Part shown: piece by piece, positions 1-10,064 of the stretch
How positions within the stretch are numbered: the stretch's first letter is position 1
Layout of the letters: the number at the start of each line of letters is the position of its first letter
DNA from: Conidiobolus incongruus B7586
Taxonomy: Eukaryota; Entomophthoromycota; Entomophthoromycetes; Entomophthorales; Conidiobolaceae
Assembly: GCA_000697335.1 (NCBI GenBank)
Contig: JNEM01013311.1
Coordinates: 1 to 23,204, forward strand
Reading direction: 5' to 3'
DNA: 23,204 bases
The notes under the pieces: model-generated
What the model saw: the letters and a program-made list of their open reading frames with translations, nothing else
What the model was told of the DNA's origin: nothing
The model's database searches: none
Program-made: the position numbers and the translations under genes

Positions 1-781
1 TATAAAAATATAACAAGAATTATAAAATTATATAAGAATATTAGTTAATACTAATATTATTATATATACTTATGTTAAAATAAATATCACTTATATTTTA
101 AGGAAAAACACCCTTAATTAAAAAATTTTCACTATAAAGTTAAATGGGAATTTAAATACTAACACTAAAGTTAAATTAAAATTAATTAGAGTAAAGTTAT
201 TTAATATAATAAAATAAAAATATATTTTAATAAATTTAATAAAAAAGTTAAATATTTTAAAAAAGATAAAAAATTACTTTATAACTATTATGTTATTATA
301 ACTTAAAAATACAATAGTAAGTTAATTATAATTTAAGGATATATATTATCTTTAAGTATAAAATATCTTTATAAAGTAAATAAAAGAACTAATACTAAGA
401 TGTACTAAAGTATTTTAAATAATAAATTAAAAAAAATTATTGAGTAATATAAGTTAAATAAATCAAATATTATTTTTTAACAAGATAATACCCTTTGTTA
501 TACTATAAATTTTATTATTAAATAGCTTAAAAATAACAAAATAATTATTATAAAATAATCTTTTTAATTTTTTAATCTTAACCTAATTAAATATTTTTAA
601 AATTTACTAAAAAAATTAATTAAAGCTTTCCCTCTAACAAAAAATTTAAATTAACTTTAAAAGTATATTTAAGAAGCTTAGAATAATATTAGTTTTTTTT
701 TAATATAAGAAGCTAGTTAACTTTATACCTTATAAATTTAAAAAAGTTAGAAAAGCAAAAGGTAGATATATTAAATATTAA
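1..781 (+). pseudogene. Tc1/mariner transposase relic (DDE/D catalytic domain)
   Basis: Reading codons in the frame of position 1 gives fragments in the order expected for a Tc1-like transposase. There is a KWEFKYxH segment near 136-168, matching the RxxFAxxH region before the first catalytic Asp. A WG(C/Y)-type strand lies near 334-345, then a YxSILN stretch near 403-420. NIIFxQDNTLCYT lies at 466-504 and carries the second catalytic Asp. Then comes FFNLNLIKYF near 571-600, which replaces the canonical SPDLNPIENLW. The end reads RKAKGRYIKY at about 749-778 before TAA, the typical Tc1 C-terminus. In the third-motif region Asp became Asn, Pro became Leu, Glu became Lys and Trp became a stop, all C-to-T or G-to-A changes. 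More than a dozen in-frame stops are present, mostly at old Gln and Trp codons. One frame change lies between about 690 and 722, near a T run. Confidence 0.75.
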
Positions 782-1020
782 TTTTTCTATCAATACTAAA
801 ACTAATAAATTTATAACTTATTTTAAATATACTTTTAGTTTTAATACATTAATTAAAAATTAACTAAATTTAACTTTATATATTATATTATAAATAAAAA
901 ATATATATTAATTATATAGTTTAATATAAATTTATTTAAATTAGAATTAATTAAGATATTAATAAAAATATTTATATTTTTAATTTTATGACTCACTTTT
1001 ACAGGTTAGTGTATATATAG
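1..1020 (+). mobile_element. Decayed Tc1/mariner-family DNA transposon, cut by left edge
   Basis: A plain cut-and-paste DNA transposon relic. The core is a degraded transposase reading on the plus strand up to about position 781, followed by roughly 240 bp of non-coding sequence before base composition changes near 1000-1080. The left terminus and the N-terminal DNA-binding region lie outside the window. I could not identify the right terminal inverted repeat: the stretch near 990-1020 is the first sequence with several G and C bases and may mark the edge, so the end is approximate. The element is plainly dead and probably old, or was mutated by a repeat-directed process, because the damage is overwhelmingly C-to-T and G-to-A. 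Confidence 0.75.
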
Positions 1021-2442
1021 AGTTTAAAAAATATTTATTTTCCTATATATTTTATATATATATAATTTTTCAAAATGTATAATATGTTTGAAAGATCAGA
1101 AATTAAAAAATTTGCCATTTCTTAATTTCCATATTAATAAATCATATTCTTTACTATTCATTCAATTTTTTAACCAATTTAATATTATTACTTCTATCAA
1201 TTGTATTCAATAATTATAATTAATTCAAATCAGAATTTTATCATTTATCATAGTTATAATGACATATTTATAATATGTGAAATTCTTAATGAGACATTTT
1301 TAATATATTGATAATATTGAATCTAAACAGAACTATATCTTTGATTATTGTAAATATTTTTATTTCTTTATAAATTAAATAATATTAAGAATTAAAATTT
1401 ATATGATCACCAATTTTTAGTTTGAACAAAAGATGTAAACAATGAATTTAAATAGTGAAATAAGTATTATTTAAGAAGAACTAGATTATATTGTATAATA
1501 AATAGCGAAGAAAAGGTCATATATTGCAAATTGGCGATATATATTTAAAATTTCAAACAATTTATTTCAACTGATTCAAACCCAATTCATTTTTGTAAAT
1601 ACAAAATTTTTAAATGAGAGCTATTGTTTTTAATAAATGGAAATATATTACATTTATAAATTATTTATATTTTGACTATATTTCAATTCAAAGGTTAATT
1701 TATTTGTTTATAAGTTAATCTCTACTTTCTTTTAGTCTGATATTATAATTGATTAAAATAGTTTTTTTTTAAATTCAATTTTAGCTAAGTCGTTGACTGG
1801 AAAACTTTAATAATCAATGTTTTTTAAATATTGAGATACTATAAATAGAAAATTGGATTATTAGTAACAATATAAATTATCATTTCAACATGTAATATAA
1901 ACCAATTTGCAAATATTTTGATCTTACTATTCTTCAGAATCCAATTTTTCAAAATTCTGAAATTAATTCAATAGAATTTAGTATTAATATTTGATACAAA
2001 CAATCATATAAATTAATATGGTTTTGATTCATTATAAATAATATTAATAATTGCTATAATATATTTATCTGGTCAATATTAAATTACTAAAAAATTAATA
2101 TTATCTACTTGAAAGGCAAATATTAAATATAGATAATTAGAAACAAGTTCTAGTAAAAATCCCATAAATAGAAATCTCTCTATAATTATTATAAAATTTG
2201 ATATTAACTCTTAAAATATATAATAAATGTAAAATATTCCAATCAATTGTAAAATAATAATAATAATAATAATAGCAACAATCCAATAAATCAAAAATGT
2301 ATTTAAAAGATTTATTCAATATCATTATCACATAAGAGGGAAAAAGCTAAATTACAATTTTATTCTCAATATCTAAATTTTACAGCTCTAATGAATGATA
2401 CTAATATTTTTTATAAAAATTAGTTTAAATATTCTACCCAGC
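1021..2442. other. Gene-free AT-rich DNA
   Basis: No coding segment, RNA gene or repeat family is recognisable here apart from a short TAA microsatellite near 2252-2274. The low-complexity minus-strand reading across that microsatellite is Tyr-rich only because of the repeat. Base composition is slightly richer in G and C than the transposon relic to the left. Confidence 0.6.
2252..2274. repeat. (TAA)n microsatellite
   Basis: Seven or so uninterrupted TAA units. This is a simple repeat, common in AT-rich genomes. Confidence 0.85.
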
Positions 2443-3323
2443 GGGAATCTATTGACAATTTAATAAAGCTTTATAATCCAGAGTAAAGGAATCTTGCCGA
2501 ATCAGGTGTTGGAGTTGGTAGATAGTTCGGGAAGTGGCAAATCGCAATTATTACTAGTTTTGATAATAGTAACGATATTATCGTATCAAATTGAACTAAA
2601 TATACACTCTGATCAAGGTAATGTAATACCTATTAAAATTCATTTAGGTTGAATCATTGAAAAGGTGTTATTTATTAATTTTAATAATCAACTGAATTTA
2701 TTCAAATTCTAAGCCATGACTTTACCAGATTGTCAACTCTGTTTTCAACAGTTTCAAGCATACATTAATTTTGAGGATTTCGAGCCATTGATCTTTTATT
2801 GTTTGAAAAATTTAACCATATTTAAAAGTAATGTGGTTGAAAATCTTGAAAGTATTTAAATCAATTACAAATTCCTCAAATTATCCTTACAACTCAGTAG
2901 TCGAGTATAAGATATGTGATGATTGAGCATATATCTCATATTTGCTGGTCAATTATGACAGAATCTAGTGATAAAGACTCCAAGAATGAAATATTTCACC
3001 ATCAACAACATCAAATTATCGAGATGACTAAAATTATGAAAATTTATAACATCTTCCTCATAGTGACAAATTTGGGTCTTATTAAAGTTGATTTAGAATC
3101 GAATGCATCCAATTCTCAATTAGAACTCGAGTTCCGTCGATCCCCACTTCCCTTGGTGCGCGATCATATGACATCAATCTGAAGTGATTTCATCAAATGT
3201 AATATTTATTTCTAACCAGATCTTATATTTGGCCAGTTGAGCTCTGACGAAGCGTCTAAATTTAAGCTGAGACTGGTCAAACATAAAGAGTTTTTTAATA
3301 ATTTCCCAATATTTCTATTTTGA
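2443..3323 (+). pseudogene. XRCC2-like RAD51 paralogue, probably decayed
   Basis: RAD51 paralogues are RecA-fold ATPases that assist RAD51 in homologous recombination; XRCC2 is one of them. In the frame of 2488 the sequence reads GILPNQVLELVDSSGSGKSQ, a RecA-type Walker A (2521-2544) whose first Gly is replaced by Asp. The same frame continues to EKVLFINFNNQLNLFKF (about 2659-2709), which aligns with XRCC2 VLFIDTDYHFDMLRL, and then to YCLKNLTIF (about 2800-2826), matching CLGRFFLVY. In another frame SIRYVMIEHISHICW (about 2904-2948) aligns position by position with XRCC2 SLCLLILDSLSAFYW, the Walker B strand. KIYNIFLIVTN (about 3039-3071) follows. A last open piece to 3323 resembles the C-terminal tail. 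In-frame stops at 2650, 2710 and 2857 and at least one frame change argue for a pseudogene. Unusual introns could remove some of them, but homology lies on both sides of the stops. XRCC2 rather than another RAD51 paralogue is my reading from the Walker B region. Confidence 0.6.
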
Positions 3324-4664
3324 TAATTTTAAATTTATTTTGAAAAATAGCATTCAACTTATATATTTTTAATTATAATCCTTTATTTCGTTATGAATTC
3401 ATGTTAATTATTTTATTTACAACAATAACATATTATATATTAATTATTTCAAGGATTCGTTTAAAATATTTTAATTAAAAAAAATTAAATATATATGTAT
3501 ATATATATATATATATAATTACATTTAAAATAAAATTAAATATAATTTAAATTTAAATTTGCCCTTTAAACTAATTATAGTATTTTTAAAATGATCTTGT
3601 TGAAAAATTAAAGATATCTAATATTATCATCATAAACTGAAAACGTCAACTTGATGTATATAAAAGATTAAATTAGAGGATTCTGCCTTAAGTTCTTTAG
3701 AATAAAATATAATCTTTAGAATGATGATATCTTGAACCAATCACTATCAATAACATTCAGAAAATAGTTATTTTATTATTAATGAATATTCATGAATACA
3801 ATATTTCAACATATACGAATATAAGATAAAAATATATTTTTTAAACATATAGTTGGGTATAACCAATAATCGTCAATTCATAAACACTTATCATTCATGT
3901 ATGATTTTATGTTTTAGTATTAGTTATTTCTGAATTAATTATAACTAAAAAAATAATCATAAGATAAAATTATATTATATACATTTAATGAGATATTCAA
4001 TATTTAATATTAAATATATTTTGTATTTGACATAAATTCTATCAATATTAGAAATTAAAATTGAATGTATAAAGTACATGGAATAAAATACTTGTATCAC
4101 AATTAATTATTTTTATTTTGTGACAAAATGAGAGGATTTAATTAATTTTATAAAAAATAGTGTTAGTTAAACTTTATCAGAGAGTATATGAAAGGTACGA
4201 TCAATCTAAACAGTATTAATAAATAAACTAGCAGGAAAATCAAACATAAAAGTTGATATAAGTGCTTAAAGAATTGCTATTTTAATTCCGTTAAATAGAA
4301 TATCAAAGAAACAAATATAAAAGGATACTAAAGTTGAGCAAAAGAAAATAAAAATAAAGAATCAAATTATTAAGTATTATAATATTTTATAAAGTTAAAA
4401 AAGGAAACCAACCATCAAATTTCATTATTATTGAGAACCTGAGATACTTCTATTTCAGTTAAAGTATAGACAGAGTATTCTTATAAGAATAATAAAAAGA
4501 AAAATAAAGTAAATCAAAATGAAAAATATAGAAATGGATTTAAAAGTTTAGAAGATATTGTTTGTAAGAGGAGTGAGGAGGGGTCAAAATATATACTATA
4601 ACAGTGAACAAATTCCTTATGTCGGGTTAGATTAAGGTAATTGATTTGAACAAGAGTTGTGTAT
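3324..4664. other. Gene-free spacer and ARF 3' flank
   Basis: There is no open frame with recognisable protein similarity. The stretch contains an AT microsatellite near 3489-3517. About 4180-4600 is somewhat purine-rich on the plus strand and is the downstream flank of the minus-strand ARF gene. I see no clear poly(A) hexamer for ARF (TTTATT on the plus strand) just below 4665. Confidence 0.5.
3489..3517. repeat. (AT)n microsatellite
   Basis: A near-perfect AT dinucleotide run with one G interruption near 3497. Confidence 0.85.
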
Positions 4665-5390
<726 letters not shown>

Positions 5391-5443
5391 TTAGTACAGT
5401 TGTTAATCTAAAGGAAGATGAATGAATAGAGGAATGAAGTGAG

Positions 5444-5452
5444 TTTTTTATA
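5444..5452 (-). promoter_or_regulatory. TATA box of the ARF gene
   Basis: TATAAAAAA on the minus strand, 66 bp or more upstream of the ARF start codon, at a usual core-promoter distance. There is no competing gene on this side. Confidence 0.5.
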
Positions 5453-5522
5453 AGAGAATAAACAAAATCTAAATATACACCATTTACTCAACTACTAAAT
5501 AATATGTTAAATTCAACTATTA

Positions 5523-5560
5523 CCCCCCAATCTTTGATTTGATTGGATCGTATCCCCCCT
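5523..5560. promoter_or_regulatory. Paired G-run/CCAAT inverted element upstream of ARF
   Basis: Two runs of six C bases (5523-5528 and 5554-5559) flank a perfect 6-bp inverted repeat, CCAATC then GATTGG (5527-5532 and 5541-5546), with an 8-bp centre. Seen from ARF this is a G-run, CCAAT, ATTGG, G-run cluster about 150-180 bp upstream of the start. CCAAT boxes bind the HAP/NF-Y complex and AGGGG sequences are the core of the fungal stress-response element; assigning those factors here is inference. G or C runs of this length stand out in the surrounding AT-rich DNA. Confidence 0.4.
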
Positions 5561-6181
5561 ATTCACTGAAAATAGTTGTCCCATTTTCGCTACCTCAACA
5601 GGTAAATTATTTATTGGCTATTTTCTTAGCTCTATAAAATATTAAATTTTTTTATTTTGAGTATTGATATTATTTTTTAATTGAATAATTTTTCATTTCA
5701 AGTTTATTCTTCATTTAATGGATATTAAGTTAAATGCCTGATTAAATTATACACTATGTGCCTAATAACATTAATTTATCGAGATTATGGCGTTTGATTT
5801 CTTGATTTAATACTATAGCATATTGTCAATATTCCAACAACTTTACATCATATACACTTCTTTGAATAATTTGTATTGAAATTTCAATATTTTGACCTTA
5901 AAGCGCAATGAATAGATAATCCATCACAAAGTAATGCTAATGATGATCTTTATTAATAATACCCAAATCTAACTAACCGATGACATCCCATACACTGTAA
6001 TAACAACCATTAATAATCTAAATAGACAAAGGCATATTAACCATAAATTTGTTGCAATACATTAATTCAGCACTCATGAAACAATTGTCCAATCAATTTA
6101 ATCCAAGTAACTCAAAATTTTAAATTCTAACCCCAAAAAAAATCATTTTTTTATTTCAACTTCACTTCCAGGTTCTCTGAA

Positions 6182-6205
6182 AATTGGATTGATTTATATC
6201 CAATT
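6182..6205. repeat. Short inverted repeat with paired CCAAT sequences
   Basis: Perfect 8-bp arms AATTGGAT and ATCCAATT separated by 8 bp, followed 26 bp later by a CACGTG site. It could be a factor-binding cluster about 800 bp upstream of ARF, or chance in AT-rich DNA. Confidence 0.3.
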
Positions 6206-8160
6206 GTTACTGACTGATTGGGATCATTTTCACGTGATTTTGGGAGTATAACAATTTCCGAATTTCAATACTTGTTTTGATTATTTTTGCAATATTTATT
6301 TGAATTAGTTACAAAGTTAAAATTGATTATTAATTAAAAATATTCAGATTATAGTTAAATAATATAGGAAATATACCTTCAGAATCTAGACTTGAATTTC
6401 AATTAAATAAACATTAATTGATTAGAATTAATTACCTAATTCAATTTTCAAGATGACTACCATTCAATATCTAGGACAGCAATTTTCAACAAACTTTAAA
6501 AATCAAATATTGATCATGAAAAGTCCAATAATTTGAGGTTTTCATTATTAAATAAATTGAAAATTGGATGTGTGATTTATTTATGGTATGAATGATTAAT
6601 TTTTTTTCAAAATTTTAAAAATTATGATGAGATTTGAATGACTTTTAAGTGAATATTGGCATTTGATTTTGATTGAATTTTTTGATAAATTGATCGATAT
6701 TCTTTAGTATTACCAATCAAATTGTCAAATTATGATTAGTATTGAATTATTATTTTTTTGATATTAGTATCATTGAATACATATGTTATATTCATCTAAA
6801 TTTTTTAGTCCAATTATTCTGATCTATCTTAGTTTCAATTCCAATGTCATTATATTCACAGCAATATTAATAATTATTAATATTTTCGGATTTTATCCCC
6901 AATCTCATTGAATATATCTCGCATTATCAGTATTAGTAATTTAAAAATTTTGGATTCCTATCTCTTTTAAAATTTATAAAAATTATTAATTATAAATTGT
7001 CAAATGTCAAGAATAATTATAGATTTAATAAAATACTTAAATATAAGCTATTAAATATTAGTATATTTAATAAAATAATTAATTATTATAGTTAGTGAAC
7101 TTGCAATCATGTAAAATTGATTGAAAGATTTTGAATATTAAATCAATATCTATGATCAAAGCAAAGTAATTAAAAATTTGCTATTGAATGATTAATTTTA
7201 TTCTATTTAAAACCAAGTTATCCTTGAAATCATATGATAATTTGTTTTTTCCCAAGAATTACTGGGTTTAACATTATCTTGTTGTTTTCAAATTACATTT
7301 ATAATTAAATTTGTCCAAGTGTTATATGGAGTCCAAAGACCTTAAGGAACTAAATCCCAACTTTGATCCTGGAAGATTGAATTGATTGACTATAAGATAA
7401 CCAAGGGGTGTAATTCCAATAATATTAATATTTCAACCAGCTTTTATATAATATTAAAGACATTTAAAATTCCTTGATTTTAGTTATATATGTAAATATC
7501 CATAATTACCTTATTTTCTGCTTTTTTTTTCATAAAGGATTACTTTATAATAAAGATATTTTCTTTGTTAACCAAAATCTACTTAAATTTTTAATAAAAA
7601 TCATCTTAATATTATTGCCATATATTTTCTCCCAATTTATTTACTTTTTTAATTAATTTCAATAATAAATTCAAAAAGCAATATTACATTTTATTTTTGA
7701 TAAGTATTTTATAATTATTATACATAATTTAAATTTCTTGATTTTATCAAAAATTTTTCTTACCTTATATTAGTTTTTATAACCAGTTTCCTTTAATTGT
7801 ATTTGTTTTGTAATTTAATATGAATATGATAAATATATTATAAATTTTTTAATTATTTAATTAATAACTAATAAATAAAATAAACTGAGAGTAACTTGTT
7901 ATAACGGTTTATATTAAATTATAAGCCAATATGCTTTTTTTAATAATATTTAACTTAAACGCTTAATTCTCATTATTAATTTTTATTAGTTTAAATATAT
8001 AAAAATAAATTATTTCAAACTTTAACCTTTTCATGCAATTATTATTAGTATTATTATTAATTTATTTGAATAATGATTTAATTTATATTAATTAATTACT
8101 CAAATAAATATAATAAAAAATGTTTATTATTTTAATATTTAAAATAGAGAATTTTTTGAT

Positions 8161-8186
8161 TATATATATATATATATATATATATA
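8161..8186. repeat. (TA)n microsatellite
   Basis: Thirteen uninterrupted TA units. Confidence 0.9.
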
Positions 8187-8655
8187 CATCTGATTCATTT
8201 CTGTTTTATAGCAATTTTAATAGTATATATTTTAAATATTAAAAAATTATGGATATTAACTCTTTTTATTTTAAAATTATTTATATTTAAATTTTTAACT
8301 TTATGTTTTTATACCTTGAAAATTAAGATTTTTTTTAATTTTAATAAAATTTTTATACTAAGTTTAATTTGTTATATTAACCTATTTCAATGTTTTTTTC
8401 TAATACCAGAGAGTTTAATTTCCTTGCTTATTTAAAGTTTAGTTTTTTAACTTTTGTACCATTAAGTGTTCTTTAAGTAATATTTAATTTTTTATTTTTA
8501 AATAAGGTAATGTATATATTCCTTATTACAATAAGGTTTTAAATATCAAAGAAGTTATTTGGAAGCTTTTTTGTTGAAATATGTTTTTAAATCTTTAGTT
8601 AAAAAATGTGTAAGCGTAGTGGTAGTTAAACTAATATAGTGCAGAGGAAGACTTA

Positions 8656-8964
8656 ATATAAAAGTAGTGTGGTGCAGAACGTGGTAATATAACGTGGCTG
8701 TAGCGTGCAAGTGTAAACAAAGTTTAATTAAGCTTCGAACTAGGATGAGTCACCGATATATTAAGATTTATATTAGGTAGTGCCAATATCCTACAATATT
8801 GACAGAATATAGTCTCAATCTTAGAAATAGTGTAAAAGTAAAAAATAGTAAGAATTGAGAGGAAAAAAGAGGAACCTAGTTTATTAGATAATTTAATACT
8901 ATTTATACAATTAATTTAACTACATAAGTATAAATTAATCATATAATTTATAGTTAATTGGATT
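8656..8964. repeat. Tandem duplication, copy 1 (309 bp)
   Basis: The first of two directly adjacent copies. By eye I find no difference between them over the whole 309 bp. The break sits in an ATATAAAAGT sequence that recurs a third time at 9274-9283, so the duplication is bounded by a 10-bp direct repeat, as in replication slippage or unequal exchange. Confidence 0.95.
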
Positions 8965-9273
8965 ATATAAAAGTAGTGTGGTGCAGAACGTGGTAATATA
9001 ACGTGGCTGTAGCGTGCAAGTGTAAACAAAGTTTAATTAAGCTTCGAACTAGGATGAGTCACCGATATATTAAGATTTATATTAGGTAGTGCCAATATCC
9101 TACAATATTGACAGAATATAGTCTCAATCTTAGAAATAGTGTAAAAGTAAAAAATAGTAAGAATTGAGAGGAAAAAAGAGGAACCTAGTTTATTAGATAA
9201 TTTAATACTATTTATACAATTAATTTAACTACATAAGTATAAATTAATCATATAATTTATAGTTAATTGGATT
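8965..9273. repeat. Tandem duplication, copy 2 (309 bp)
   Basis: The second identical copy, immediately following the first with no spacer. Identity in a region where other repeats are heavily mutated points to a recent event, or to an assembly artefact. Each copy carries the tRNA-like A-box and B-box look-alikes and a TATTTATA sequence. Confidence 0.95.
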
Positions 9274-9510
9274 ATATAAAAGTGTATATAAGAATTTAGA
9301 GAACTAGTCTCTTAACAAAATGAAATCTATATGAATTTATTTTAAAGTAAATTTAAAGTGTTTAATTTTAAAATAATTTACCTTTATAAATAATAATCAC
9401 TTTAGTGAAAGTTATATTTTATACTCATTTAATAATGTGAAAAAGATGTGATATTTATAATTATAATTGATCTAACATATTGAATAATTTCCTATTCATA
9501 GGATCTTTAT

Positions 9511-9750
9511 TTAAAAAATTAAATCTATTTTTAAGATCTTGTTTTTAATAGTTTGATAAAACACTTGTGTAACATATTTTGAAAGGTTTAATTTTTTTTC
9601 TTTGATTAAAGGATTATTTAATCTCAGGAACCAAGTAAAAACTGAATCCACATAGAATTCATATAGTTCTAACTTTTCCAGCTCTATATCAGTATCTAAG
9701 ATTGCTCTATAAGGTTTGAACTTATTCTTGTATTTTAACAACAAAAACAT
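9511..9750 (-). CDS. Hypothetical 79-residue ORF, uncertain
   Basis: An open frame with a mixed, protein-like composition (Leu, Lys, Glu, Tyr, Asp) rather than the Ile/Phe/Asn runs of chance AT-rich frames; it includes the stretch YEFYVDSVFTWFLRLNNPL. I recognise no family. It lies downstream of the ODC-like gene on the same strand, about 300 bp beyond its stop, so it could be an exon of that or another transcript, a gene relic, or chance. A second open stretch without a start (about 9770-9970, minus) lies between them. No signal peptide or membrane segment is convincing. Confidence 0.2.
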   Translation of the reverse strand: MFLLLKYKNKFKPYRAILDTDIELEKLELYEFYVDSVFTWFLRLNNPLIKEKKLNLSKYVTQVFYQTIKNKILKIDLIF

Positions 9751-10064
9751 ATTCAGAATTATTTATATTTTTCTGAAGTTACCAATAGTATTTTTAATGT
9801 TATACTGTTTGACATTAAACACGATCGTAAAATAATATTCGAGTGTCTCTGTTGCAAGTAATAGTTTATCTTAGCCTTGATTGGATATTGATAGGGATGC
9901 TCAGAACCAGTGGAAACTCCGGAAACAACATTTGTTGAATATGGTTGAAAATAGAGTTCTATTTGGATTCAGTTGATAATTTAATTGCATGTGAAAGATA
10001 TATAATTAATCAAATACACAATAAGTAAACAATTATATATATTTAACTCTATCATAATCTACGA

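Larger units (their letters stand above)
5561..8606. other. Gene-free AT-rich DNA
   Basis: Three kilobases without a supportable gene. It holds a CACGTG E-box at 6231-6236, an 8-bp inverted repeat at 6182-6205 and a TA microsatellite at 8161-8186. On the minus strand near 7330-7425 there is a short open stretch rich in ordinary codons that matches nothing I recognise. The 60-codon plus-strand reading at 7474-7656 is Phe/Ile/Leu-rich low complexity, expected in this composition. Confidence 0.55.
8607..9317 (+). repeat. G-rich repeat-like block of unknown class, possible solo LTR or tRNA-derived SINE
   Basis: A block clearly different in composition from its surroundings: the plus strand is G-rich and C-poor from about 8607 to 8760 and again in the duplicated copy. 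It contains the 309-bp tandem duplication. One reading is a solo LTR: it opens with TGTG and closes with TTAACA, and without the duplication it would be about 402 bp, a normal LTR length. However, no convincing target-site duplication flanks it. Another reading is a tRNA-derived SINE: TGGCTGTAGCGTG resembles a pol III A box and GCTTCGAACTAGG a B box, about 40 bp apart. Neither reading is secure, and no coding remains are seen. Confidence 0.3.

Noticed and set aside
990-1020. Right terminal inverted repeat of the Tc1/mariner element
   Set aside because: The sequence has some resemblance to Tc1 termini but in the wrong orientation, and the left end is outside the window, so it cannot be paired.
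2137-2331. 64-codon minus-strand frame with a Tyr run
   Set aside because: The Tyr run is a translation of the TAA microsatellite; the rest is low-complexity AT-rich sequence.
2916-3182. 88-codon plus-strand frame as an independent gene
   Set aside because: Its first part matches the Walker B region of XRCC2, it begins at GTG, and it lies in line with other fragments of the same decayed gene.
7474-7656. 60-codon plus-strand hydrophobic frame
   Set aside because: Phe/Ile/Leu/Asn-only composition is what random AT-rich DNA yields; no start context or similarity.
8690-8745. A true tRNA gene at the A-box/B-box-like sequences
   Set aside because: No cloverleaf can be drawn: acceptor and anticodon stems do not pair, and the B-box match is imperfect.
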